From Streptomyces scopuliridis RB72 (GTDB lineage: Bacteria; Actinomycetota; Actinomycetes; Streptomycetales; Streptomycetaceae): DNA of 64,000 nt. Under the pieces are notes generated by a model that was not told the DNA's origin, did no database searches, and worked only from the letters and a program-made list of their open reading frames with translations. A program made the position numbers and the translations under genes. The DNA lies in NCBI RefSeq assembly GCF_000718095.1, contig NZ_JOEI01000005.1, forward strand, positions 1-64,000, written 5' to 3'. This document shows, piece by piece, positions 8,837 through 16,934 of this stretch. How positions within the stretch are numbered: the stretch's first letter is position 1; each line of letters opens with the position of its first letter.

Positions 8837-8932
8837 GGCGCGCTCCTTCATGGGATCCCATAGCTCTCTCCCCTCCGAGTCTCCTCCCCGCGCGGCGCCC
8901 TCGCATGTGCTGCCGGGCCCGGACAGGAGGCC

Positions 8933-8946
8933 GCACGATCGTGCGT
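8933..8946. promoter_or_regulatory. Putative TetR operator, site 1
   Basis: A perfect 14-bp palindrome, CGCACGATCGTGCG, lies 16 nt before the TetR start codon and between two divergent genes. Its context CACGATCGTGCGTTCAGT recurs almost exactly at 10749-10766 in front of the neighbouring hydrolase gene, which supports a real binding site rather than chance. Confidence 0.65.
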
Positions 8947-8962
8947 TCAGTAGAGTGGGGGA

Positions 8963-9751
8963 ATGAGCGGCACACGCGGCGACGGACGTACGCAGGTCCG
9001 TACGGGGAGCCACACCGGGCGCGGTACCGACGGGCGCGGTACCGACGCGCGCAGTACCGACGCGCGCAGTACCGACGGGCGCGTCGAGCGCGGCAATCAG
9101 ACCCGGCGGCTGGTGCTCGACCGCACGATGGACATCGCGTCGGTCGAGGGGCTGGAGGGGCTCTCCCTCGGCCGTATCGCCACCGAGCTGAAGCTGAGCA
9201 AGAGCGGTGTCTTCGCCCTCTTCGGCTCGAAGGAGGAACTTCAGCTGGCGACGGTACGGGCGGCCGCCGATGTCTACGCCACGCATGTCGTCCGGCCGAC
9301 GCGCGAACTGCCCCCGGGCGCCGGACGGGTGTGGGCGCTGTGCCGCAACTGGCTGACGTACTCCTCGACCCGGGTCTTCGCCGGCGGCTGCTTCTTCTAC
9401 GCCGTCGCCGCCGAATTCGACGCGCGCAGCGGCCCGGTGCACGACGCGATCGCCACGTCCCTGGACGACTGGGTGAGTTATGTGGAACGCACCATCGAGA
9501 AGGCGCGGCTCGCGGGCGGCTTCGAGGCTGAACTGGACGTGCCACAGCTGGCGTTCGAGATCATCGCGCTGATGGAGGCGGCCAACGCCAAGTCCGTACT
9601 GCACGACGACGAGGTCGCCTACGAGAGGGCGGCCCGGGGCATTCTGAACCGGCTGCGCGCCGCCGCGACCGACCCGGCCACCCTCCCGAGGAGCGTCGAC
9701 TTCGGGCGGGACGTCCGGGCGTCGGGGGCGAAGGCGTCAGAGGACAGCTGA
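8963..9751 (+). CDS. TetR-family transcriptional regulator
   Basis: A 262-aa repressor candidate. Residues about 45-100 form the TetR helix-turn-helix (TRRLVLDRTMDIASVEG... GRIATELKLSKSGVFALFGSKEEL); the C-terminal part resembles TetR_C_6/YcdC-type ligand domains with FAGGCFFYAVAAEFD. The first 42 residues are unusual: low-complexity Gly/Arg/Thr/Asp encoded by four 15-bp repeats. A later start cannot be excluded, but the next candidates lack a ribosome site. The 3' end overlaps that of the hydrolase gene by 15 bp, tail to tail. Likely targets, from the shared operator, are itself, the VOC gene and the hydrolase gene. Confidence 0.85.
   Translation: MSGTRGDGRTQVRTGSHTGRGTDGRGTDARSTDARSTDGRVERGNQTRRLVLDRTMDIASVEGLEGLSLGRIATELKLSKSGVFALFGSKEELQLATVRAAADVYATHVVRPTRELPPGAGRVWALCRNWLTYSSTRVFAGGCFFYAVAAEFDARSGPVHDAIATSLDDWVSYVERTIEKARLAGGFEAELDVPQLAFEIIALMEAANAKSVLHDDEVAYERAARGILNRLRAAATDPATLPRSVDFGRDVRASGAKASEDS
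9017..9076. repeat. Four in-frame 15-bp tandem repeats
   Basis: Unit GGGCGCGGTACCGAC twice, then GCGCGCAGTACCGAC twice, within the 5' end of the TetR gene. They encode GRGTD / ARSTD pentapeptides. Copy-number change would keep the frame. Confidence 0.9.
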
Positions 9752-10705
9752 TCCGGGGCGCGGGGCGGCGTCCCGTACGACCGGCTCGTCCCGTACCACC
9801 GGCTCGTCCGACAGCCCTGGGGCGGCGTGCTGCCGCCCCTGGTGTACGAAGTCCACAGCGGCGGCGACCACTTCGGGGTCGGCGAGGATCCGCCGGTGGC
9901 CGAGCCCCCGGGTGACCACCAGCCGCGCGCCCTCCCCGTACGCGCGGACGAGGGCCCGGGACTGGCCGAGCGGCACCGTGTCGTCATGCTCGTCGTGGAA
10001 GAGCAGCACAGGGGCGCCGATCTCCTCGGGGCGGTACGAGGCATTGAGGCGCCGCCAGATGTCCGGGTCCCCCGGGAACATGATCCGCTCGACATAACCA
10101 CGCATGTCGCGGGCTATGCGCTCCCGCAGACCGAGCAGCGTACGGAACGCGTCGATGATCCAGCCGAATTCGGTGACTCCGCCGATCCCGACCACCCGGC
10201 GCGCCTCCACGCCGTCACGCAGGGCGAAGAACGTCGCGAGCACGCCGAACGAGTGGGCGATGACGGCCTCGAACCTGCCGTGCTCCGCGTGCAACTGCCG
10301 GATGATCTCCCGGTATTCGACGATCGAGGTGTCCCGCCCCGAGGAGGCGCCGTGCGCCGGGGCGTCGAACGCGATCGGACTGTAGCCCTGTTCGCGCAGC
10401 GCCGTGACGAACGCCCCGAACCGCGCGGCGCGTGACCTCCAGCCGTGCACGAGCAGCACGGGGCGCGAGCCGTCGCCCCACTGGTGAGTGACGACGGACT
10501 TGCCGTGCACGGTGAGCTGTCCGATACGGGCGTCGGCGAGCAGATCGCTCTCCCCCGGGCGGAGACGGCTGCGGCCGGCGGGATGGAGAGAGACGGCGAA
10601 GGCGGCGCGTCCGGCCAGCCGAGGGGCGAGGAACGAGGTGGCGTTGAGGGCGGTGCGCAGGGCGGTACGAGAGACGGTCTGGACGAACGCGGTCATGGGT
10701 GACAT
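9737..10705 (-). CDS. Alpha/beta hydrolase (lysophospholipase-like)
   Basis: A 322-aa alpha/beta-hydrolase of unknown substrate. LLVHGWRSRAARFG carries the oxyanion region, IAHSFGV the nucleophile elbow (serine within H-S-F-G), and RGLGHRRIL the catalytic histidine; DEHDDTVP supplies the likely acid. The N-terminal 45 residues include a hydrophobic stretch (LNATSFLAPRLAGRAAFAV) that may associate with membrane. ATG at 10705 has AAGGAG upstream. The C-terminus contains DEPVVRDEPVVRD, a short coding duplication. A copy of the TetR operator lies about 45 nt upstream, so the neighbouring repressor probably controls it. Confidence 0.85.
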   Translation of the reverse strand: MSPMTAFVQTVSRTALRTALNATSFLAPRLAGRAAFAVSLHPAGRSRLRPGESDLLADARIGQLTVHGKSVVTHQWGDGSRPVLLVHGWRSRAARFGAFVTALREQGYSPIAFDAPAHGASSGRDTSIVEYREIIRQLHAEHGRFEAVIAHSFGVLATFFALRDGVEARRVVGIGGVTEFGWIIDAFRTLLGLRERIARDMRGYVERIMFPGDPDIWRRLNASYRPEEIGAPVLLFHDEHDDTVPLGQSRALVRAYGEGARLVVTRGLGHRRILADPEVVAAAVDFVHQGRQHAAPGLSDEPVVRDEPVVRDAAPRPGSAVL

Positions 10706-10748
10706 GGCCCGGATCTCCTTGATCGGCCGACGAATGGGGAGATGCTAG

Positions 10749-10766
10749 CACGATCGTTCGTTTAGT
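10749..10766. promoter_or_regulatory. Putative TetR operator, site 2
   Basis: CACGATCGTTCGTTTAGT matches the sequence around the 8933 palindrome at 16 of 18 positions, with ACGATCGT as common core. It lies upstream of the hydrolase gene on the minus strand. Confidence 0.6.
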
Positions 10767-10892
10767 TTCGTTCCCTCGGCCGGAATTCCCGGTGGGCGTG
10801 GGAGCATATGAGCCGGTCAGGTCCGGACAGAGCGGGTCGGTCCGGTGCCGGGTGCGGGTGTCGGGTGTCGCGGGTGTCGGATGGAGAGGCGC

Positions 10893-13151
10893 ATGAGAGG
10901 TGCGGGGGCCACGCCGGGACATGCTCCGGCGCACGCGGGGCGAAGAGTCGGGGCCGTGCTCGACGCGGCGATGTCGCTGCTCGACAGCGCACAGCGGCTG
11001 CTCGACGACCACGACCGCGCCGTCACCGCCATACGGGACGCCTTCCGCCCACTCCAACGCGAGCTGACGGGCGCGGAACTCGCCGCCATCCCGGTCTCCC
11101 GGCTGAAGGAGGTCACCGCAGGACGGTTACGGCTCGGCGCCCTCGAACAGGCCGGTTTCACCTCCGTGGGCGAGGTGTACGAGGCGGGCCGGCACGCCCT
11201 GCGCCAACTGCCCGGTGTCGGCGGGCACACCGCCGACCAGACGGTGGCCGCCGCCACCCGGATCGCCGAGGCGGTCGGGGAGACCGTCTCCGTACGTATC
11301 GACATAGACCGCCCCGAGCCGCGCACCACCGCGCTGGTGACCGCTCTGCACCGGCTGGTCGAAGCGGGACCGGGGCTGCGGCGCGCGCATGACTCCGCCG
11401 AGCGGCTCACCACGGAACTGCGCGCACTGCTGCCGGAGGCCGAGCCCGCGCGCGGCCGGCTGCGTATGGCGCTCGCGGGACGGGAACGGCGGGAGCGGGC
11501 CCTCGGCGCTGTCGGCCGGATCCGGCAGCGTCTTGACGAGGCCGCGGATGCGGACGTCCCGCTGCTGCTCGCACAGATCTCGGTGGATCTGCTGCGGGAG
11601 CCGGCCTCGGACGTCGAGTGCTGGGTCGACTTCGAGCTGCGCTCGGCCGAGTACTACAGCGTGCTGGCGGAGACCACGGGCAGCGCGCCCGATGTCGCCG
11701 CGTCCGAGGGGTTCATGCCGTCCGAGATCGCGGGGCGGGTGCGGGCCCAGGAGTTGGACGACACCAGACTGCGGGTGTCGCTGCGCGGCTACCAGTCGTT
11801 CGGGGCGCGCTTCGCGCTGAGCCAGCGGCGGGTGATCATCGGCGACGAGATGGGGCTCGGCAAGACGGTGCAGGCCATCGCGGCGCTCGCGCATCTCGCG
11901 GCGTGCGGCGGCACGCACTTCATGGTGGTGTGCCCCAGCAGCGTGCTGATCAACTGGACGCGGGAGATCCGCGCCCGGAGCACGCTGCGGGCGGTGCCGG
12001 TACACGGCCCGGAGCGGCGGGAGGCGTTCACGGAGTGGCGCGAGCGGGGCGGCGTCGCTGTCACCACCTTCGACTCCCTGCATACGCTGCCACTGGCCGG
12101 GGACGCGGAGCGGTCGGCCGGGGATGTGGGGCCGCTGCCCGGGGGCGTGGGGCCGCTGCCCGGGGAGCCGCGGATGCTGGTGGTCGACGAGGCCCACTAT
12201 GTGAAGAACCCGGACACCCGCAGATCCCGTGCGCTCTCCGGCTGGACGGCACGGGCCGAACACGTCCTGTTCATGACGGGTACGCCGATGGAGAACCGGG
12301 TCGCGGAGTTCCGCAGCCTGGTGCAGCGCCTTCAGCCCGAACTGGCCCCGGCTGTCGAGGGAATCGACGCGGTCGCGGGCTCCCATGCCTTCCGGCGGGC
12401 GGTCGCCCCCGCCTATCTGCGCCGTAACCAGCAGGACGTCCTCGCCGAACTGCCCGCGCTGGTCCAGGTCGACGAGTGGGAGGAACTGAGCGCCGGGGAT
12501 CTGGCGGCCTACCGGGAGGCCGTGGCCTCGGCCCACTTCATGCGGATGCGCCGGGCCGCATACGCCCGCCCGGAGACCTCGGCGAAACTCGGGCGTCTGC
12601 GGGAGCTGGTGACCGAGGCGGCGGAGAACGAACTGAAGGTCGTCGTCTTCTCGTACTTCCAGGATGTTCTCGCCACGGTCCGAAAGGCCCTGGGCGAGGG
12701 GGTGTTCGGCCCGCTCTCCGGCAGCGTTCCGGCCGCTCGCCGCCAGGGGATCGTCGACCGCTTCACCGCGGTCCCGGGCCACGCCGTGCTGCTGAGTCAG
12801 ATCCAGGCGGGCGGGATCGGGCTCAACCTGCAGGCCGCGTCGGTGGTCATCCTCTGCGAGCCGCAGGTCAAACCCACTCTGGAACACCAGGCGGTGGCCC
12901 GCGCCCACCGGATGGGACAGGTCCGCCCGGTGCAGGTCCACCGACTGCTCGCGGTGGACAGCGTGGACCAACGCCTGCTGGACATCCTCGCGGACAAGAA
13001 CCGCCTGTTCGACGCGTACGCCAGACGCAGCGCCCTGGCAGACGCCACGCCCGACGCGATCGACGTCTCGGACCGCGACATCGCACGCAGGATCGTGGAG
13101 GAGGAGCAGGTTCGGGTGGGGGTGGGGGTGCGGGTTCGCACCGAGGGGTAG
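10893..13151 (+). CDS. SNF2-family DEAD/DEAH-box helicase with HhH domain
   Basis: A SNF2/RapA-type ATP-dependent DNA translocase of about 752 aa. Near residues 75-120 there is a helix-hairpin-helix-like region (EQAGFTSVGEVYEAGRHAL then LPGVGGHTAD). Helicase motifs follow: DEMGLGKT (Walker A, about 319), VVDEAHYVKN (DEAH, about 430), FMTGTPMENR (motif III), GIGLNLQAA (motif V) and ARAHRMGQVRPVQVHRL (motif VI). ATG at 10893 is preceded by GGAGAGG; ATG 10881 is an alternative. Codon 11127-11129 is TTA, the rare leucine codon read by bldA tRNA, so translation may be development-dependent. Role is unproven; repair or chromatin-protein remodelling is plausible. Confidence 0.88.
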   Translation: MRGAGATPGHAPAHAGRRVGAVLDAAMSLLDSAQRLLDDHDRAVTAIRDAFRPLQRELTGAELAAIPVSRLKEVTAGRLRLGALEQAGFTSVGEVYEAGRHALRQLPGVGGHTADQTVAAATRIAEAVGETVSVRIDIDRPEPRTTALVTALHRLVEAGPGLRRAHDSAERLTTELRALLPEAEPARGRLRMALAGRERRERALGAVGRIRQRLDEAADADVPLLLAQISVDLLREPASDVECWVDFELRSAEYYSVLAETTGSAPDVAASEGFMPSEIAGRVRAQELDDTRLRVSLRGYQSFGARFALSQRRVIIGDEMGLGKTVQAIAALAHLAACGGTHFMVVCPSSVLINWTREIRARSTLRAVPVHGPERREAFTEWRERGGVAVTTFDSLHTLPLAGDAERSAGDVGPLPGGVGPLPGEPRMLVVDEAHYVKNPDTRRSRALSGWTARAEHVLFMTGTPMENRVAEFRSLVQRLQPELAPAVEGIDAVAGSHAFRRAVAPAYLRRNQQDVLAELPALVQVDEWEELSAGDLAAYREAVASAHFMRMRRAAYARPETSAKLGRLRELVTEAAENELKVVVFSYFQDVLATVRKALGEGVFGPLSGSVPAARRQGIVDRFTAVPGHAVLLSQIQAGGIGLNLQAASVVILCEPQVKPTLEHQAVARAHRMGQVRPVQVHRLLAVDSVDQRLLDILADKNRLFDAYARRSALADATPDAIDVSDRDIARRIVEEEQVRVGVGVRVRTEG

Positions 13152-13207
13152 TCGGGGTCACCCGGCGAGTTCGATGGCGAGTGGGGGCCGCCCCGACTAC
13201 CCCTCGG
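13141..13207. terminator. Bidirectional hairpin between helicase and laccase genes
   Basis: A perfect 17-bp inverted repeat (CCGAGGGGTAGTCGGGG at 13141-13157, complement at 13191-13207) with a 33-nt loop. It contains the helicase stop codon and lies just before the stop of the convergent laccase gene. Confidence 0.7.
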
Positions 13208-13230
13208 TCATGACCCCCACCCGAAGCCCC

Positions 13231-14256
13231 CTAATGCCCCGAATGCTCCGCCCCCTTCGTCTCCCCGGCCCCCATCGGGTGATCCGGATGGTGCGGCTCG
13301 TACCCCGGGATCGTGCCGTCCGGTTTCGCCACCAGGAACAGGCCGGCCATCCCCATGTCCGAGTGGCTCTGGACATGGCAGTGGTACATCCAGGCGCCCG
13401 CGCCCACGTGTTCGCCCGCGATGATCTGGAAGCCGAAGGAGTCCGCCGGTCCTGTGATCTTGTTGTCGATCACACGGCTGGAGTCCTCCGGGCCGGTGAG
13501 CAGGCCCGTCCTGTTGTCCGCCCAGCGGTGACCGTGGATATGGAACGTGTGGTAGAACTCGCCGTGCGTGATCATGATGATCTCGACACGATCCCCCACC
13601 GTGGCCTCGAAGTTGGGGCTCTCCGCGCCCGGCTTGTTGTTGATCGTCATGTCGTTGAAGACGATCGTGAACTGCTTGTCCGGAAGGATGTCACCCTTCC
13701 TGCGCACAACCACCGGCCCGTAGAGGCCCTTCCGGATGCCGCCCGTGCCGTGGTCCGTGCCGACGACATGGTCGTGGTAGTGCCAGTACCCCGCGCTGCC
13801 CGGCCGGTAGGTGCCGTCCGCGCGCTTGCCGGGCGTATGGGTGCGCCAGGTGTACGTACGCGTACCGCCGGGCTCCACATGGCTCTTGCTCATCCTGGTG
13901 CCGTCGCTGGCGATGTCGTAGTCCACGCCGTGGACATGGAGGCTGGCCGCCACGTCCGTGGTGTTCTCGAACTCGATATGGAGGGTGTCCCCCTCCGTGA
14001 TCTCGATGAGCGGGCCCGGGATGCTCGCCTTGCCCTTCTCCAGGCCGTACCCCATCTGACCGTTCGGCAAGGTCTCGGCGTACAGCTTGAGATGACGTAC
14101 CTGACCGCCCGCCGGTGCGGTTCTGGGCGGGGTCACCGCCGCGGGCGCCGAGGTGGCCGCGGGGGCCGAGGCCACCGACAACGATGTCACCCCCGTCGCG
14201 GCGACCGCGCCTCCCGCCAACAGGCGCCGATTGAAGCTCCGTCTGTCCATGGCCAT
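13231..14256 (-). CDS. Small two-domain laccase (SLAC type)
   Basis: Secreted multicopper oxidase, 341 aa, close in length to the small laccase of S. coelicolor. The ATG at 14256 has GGGGAG 6-7 nt upstream and opens a TAT signal ([13 protein letters not shown], then a hydrophobic run to about residue 35). Copper ligands are all present: [18 protein letters not shown] and the type-1 motif [14 protein letters not shown]. The two-domain architecture implies a homotrimer with copper clusters between subunits. It oxidises phenols and similar reductants with four-electron reduction of O2 outside the cell. It is divergent, across 197 nt, from the sugar-dehydrogenase/cupredoxin pair, suggesting a shared physiological setting. 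Confidence 0.93.
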   Translation of the reverse strand: MAMDRRSFNRRLLAGGAVAATGVTSLSVASAPAATSAPAAVTPPRTAPAGGQVRHLKLYAETLPNGQMGYGLEKGKASIPGPLIEITEGDTLHIEFENTTDVAASLHVHGVDYDIASDGTRMSKSHVEPGGTRTYTWRTHTPGKRADGTYRPGSAGYWHYHDHVVGTDHGTGGIRKGLYGPVVVRRKGDILPDKQFTIVFNDMTINNKPGAESPNFEATVGDRVEIIMITHGEFYHTFHIHGHRWADNRTGLLTGPEDSSRVIDNKITGPADSFGFQIIAGEHVGAGAWMYHCHVQSHSDMGMAGLFLVAKPDGTIPGYEPHHPDHPMGAGETKGAEHSGH

Positions 14257-14453
14257 ACCGAACTCCCCAGTGCCGTACGGATATTTACGGGGCACATGAG
14301 GCCCCGGGGACGGCCACACGGTAGACCAGTGATCTTCGTTTATCCACACTCAGGACAAAGTTGGTGGGATTGCGGTCGTACCTATTGGCGTAATGACGAA
14401 AGAGGTCTAGCTTCAGGCGCTGTTGCTGTGACCAAAGAGGGGTGGGTGAACAC

Positions 14454-16934
14454 ATGCAGCGCGCACCACATCACCGGTCGAGATCCAGGCGCGGAATGGC
14501 CGCGGCCCTGGTGGCCGGCACCATGGCGGCGTCCCTGCTCGGCGGCACCGCCGCCACGGCCAAGCCGTACCCGGAGCCGCCGTCGACAACGTTGTCCCTT
14601 CCGTCGCCGCCCGGTGGCGAGAATGTCAAGGTCCTGGTCTTCCACGCCTCGGCCACCGAGGAGTCGCCGGTCGTCAACGCCGGTATCGAGGCGATCGAGA
14701 CGATCGGTCTGACGGGACCCGCCGCAGGACGCTTCAAGACCGAGGCCACGGACGACGGTTCGGTCTTCACCAATGCCACCAGGCTCGGCAAGTTCAACGC
14801 GGTCGTGTTCCTGACGGGCGGCGGCGATGTGCTCGATCCCGAGCAGGAGGCGGGCCTCGAAGCCTATGTGGAGGCCGGTGGCGGCTTCCTCGGCATTCAT
14901 GACGCGGCCCGTACGGAACCGTACTCCGACTGGTTCACCGGACTGATCGGAGCGCGTCCCACGACCAGCCCCGCCACGGTCCAGCGCGCGACGGTCGAGA
15001 TCGGCGACCGTATCAACCCGGCCACCAAGAATCTGCCGCTGGAGTGGAAGCGGCCGGACAAGTGGCTGAACTGGGCCACCAACCCGACCGGCAAGGTGCA
15101 TACGGTCGCCCGCGTCAGGGAGGCCAGCTACAAGCCCGGCACGGGCGCCAACGGCGCCGACCACCCGATCTCCTGGTGCCGTGACTACGACGGCGGCCGG
15201 TCCTTCTACACCGGGATGGGCGGTACGGCCGACTCATACGCCGAGACCGACTTCCGCGCCCATCTGCGCGGCGCGCTCCAGTGGACCACCCGTATCTCCG
15301 CCGCCGACTGCAAGGCGACGATCGACTCCAACTACAAGGCGGAGCGCGTCACTCAGCCGAACCAGGCGGGCCAGCAGGACCAGATCGGCGAGCCGCACGG
15401 CATGGTCGTGGCGCCCGACGGCCGCGTGCTGTACATCGGCCGCGGCGGTGGCGACAACAGCGCCCCCGTGGTGACCGACTGGGCCGACCCGAACATCGGC
15501 AAGGGTCTGGGCCAGATCCATGTCTATGACCCGAAGACGAAGAAGGTGACGCTCGCGGGCGCGCTGACGATCTTCGGCAACAAGGGCGGCGGCGATGAGC
15601 TGATCAAGGTCGAGGAGGGGCTGCTCGGTATCGAGCTGGACCCCGCCTTCGAGACCAACGGCTGGGTGTATCTGCACTACACCCCGCACTCCCAGCTCAA
15701 CCGCGACACCCAGATGGCCGAACGCCGCGTCTCCCGTTTCACCCTGGACCTGGCGACCAACAAGCTGGATCTCGCCTCCGAGAAGGTCCTGCTGAAGTGG
15801 CCGGTCCAGGTGCACAGCTGCTGCCACGCCGGCGGCGGCATGGCCTGGGACTCGAAGGGCAACCTCTACATCGCGACCGGCGACAACAACTCCTCCGGAT
15901 TCAGCGACGGTTACTCGGGCAACAACCCGCAGCCGAACTACAAGGGTGTCTCCTTCGCGGACGCGCGCCGCACCGCGGGCAACACCAACAACCTGAACGG
16001 CAAGATCCTCCGGATCCACCCGGAGCCCAATGGCACGTACACCCTGCCCGAGGGGAACCTCTTCACGGGCGAGGAGCAGGCCGAGGGCGGTGGCAAGACC
16101 CGGGGCGAGATCTATGTGATGGGCGTGCGCAACCCGGCACGTATCTCCATCGACAAGAAGACCGACATTCTGTACGCGGGCTGGGTCGGCCCGGACGCCG
16201 GTTCGCCGTCCACCGTCTGGGGCCCGGCGAAGTACGACACGTTCTCCGCGATCACCAAGGCGGGCAACCACGGCTGGCCGTTCTGCATGGGCAACAACCA
16301 GCCCTACCGGGACCGCAATCTGCCCGACCCGTCCAAGCCGCTCGGCTGGTACAACTGCGCCGCGCCGAAGAACGAGTCGCCCAACAACGACGGTCTGGTG
16401 AATCTGCCTCCCGTCACGGGCAACACCATCTGGTACTCGCCGCAGGGTGGTGCCCCGGACTTCCCGCGTGACGCGAACGGCGTGCCCAGCTACAAGACGG
16501 AGGAGGCCAAGTACCTCCTGCCGTGGCTCAAGGGCGGCGGCCAGGCCACCATGGACGGCCCGGTCTACCGGTACGACGCGCAGAGCGCCAGCGCCGAGAA
16601 GTGGCCGGAGTACTGGGACGGCAAGTGGTTCGTGGGTGACTTCTACGACGCCGCCGAGAGCCCGCGCCACGCGGTGGTGACCGACCCCAAGACCGTCGGC
16701 AAGGGCGGTCTGCCGGTGCACGCCGAGTCGCTGAAGAAGATCATTCCGGTCGGTCAGGGCGGTATCCGCAACCTGATGGACTGGAAGTTCGCCCCGGACG
16801 GCTCGCTCTATGTCCTCGACTACGGGCGGGGCTTCTTCACCTCGGACAACCAGTCCGCGCTGTGGCGTGTGACGTACAAGGGCGGCGCGCCGACACCGGC
16901 CGCCAACAACCTGGTCAGGAAGGCGGCGCAGTGA
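14454..16934 (+). CDS. Secreted ThuA-PQQ-type sugar dehydrogenase fusion
   Basis: An 826-aa secreted protein. After a signal peptide (basic n-region, then MAAALVAGTMAASLLGG, site ATA) residues about 60-275 form a ThuA-like class I glutamine-amidotransferase-fold domain (VLVFHASATEESPVVNAGIE, GFLGIHDAA, HPISWCRDYDGGRSFY). Residues about 305-810 are a soluble aldose-sugar dehydrogenase/GSDH beta-propeller (EPHGMVVAPDGRVLYIG, GLLGIELDPAF, GGGMAWDSKGNLYIATGDN, GVRNPARI, DGSLYVLDYG). The ThuA-GSDH fusion is a known actinobacterial arrangement, with keto-sugar or sugar oxidation inferred. Start ATG 14454; GTG 14442 is an alternative. The stop overlaps the next start (GTGA), so the two genes are translationally coupled. 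Confidence 0.85.
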   Translation: MQRAPHHRSRSRRGMAAALVAGTMAASLLGGTAATAKPYPEPPSTTLSLPSPPGGENVKVLVFHASATEESPVVNAGIEAIETIGLTGPAAGRFKTEATDDGSVFTNATRLGKFNAVVFLTGGGDVLDPEQEAGLEAYVEAGGGFLGIHDAARTEPYSDWFTGLIGARPTTSPATVQRATVEIGDRINPATKNLPLEWKRPDKWLNWATNPTGKVHTVARVREASYKPGTGANGADHPISWCRDYDGGRSFYTGMGGTADSYAETDFRAHLRGALQWTTRISAADCKATIDSNYKAERVTQPNQAGQQDQIGEPHGMVVAPDGRVLYIGRGGGDNSAPVVTDWADPNIGKGLGQIHVYDPKTKKVTLAGALTIFGNKGGGDELIKVEEGLLGIELDPAFETNGWVYLHYTPHSQLNRDTQMAERRVSRFTLDLATNKLDLASEKVLLKWPVQVHSCCHAGGGMAWDSKGNLYIATGDNNSSGFSDGYSGNNPQPNYKGVSFADARRTAGNTNNLNGKILRIHPEPNGTYTLPEGNLFTGEEQAEGGGKTRGEIYVMGVRNPARISIDKKTDILYAGWVGPDAGSPSTVWGPAKYDTFSAITKAGNHGWPFCMGNNQPYRDRNLPDPSKPLGWYNCAAPKNESPNNDGLVNLPPVTGNTIWYSPQGGAPDFPRDANGVPSYKTEEAKYLLPWLKGGGQATMDGPVYRYDAQSASAEKWPEYWDGKWFVGDFYDAAESPRHAVVTDPKTVGKGGLPVHAESLKKIIPVGQGGIRNLMDWKFAPDGSLYVLDYGRGFFTSDNQSALWRVTYKGGAPTPAANNLVRKAAQ

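Noticed and set aside
9017..9076. CRISPR-like repeat array
   Set aside because: Units are 15 bp, contiguous without spacers and coding in frame.
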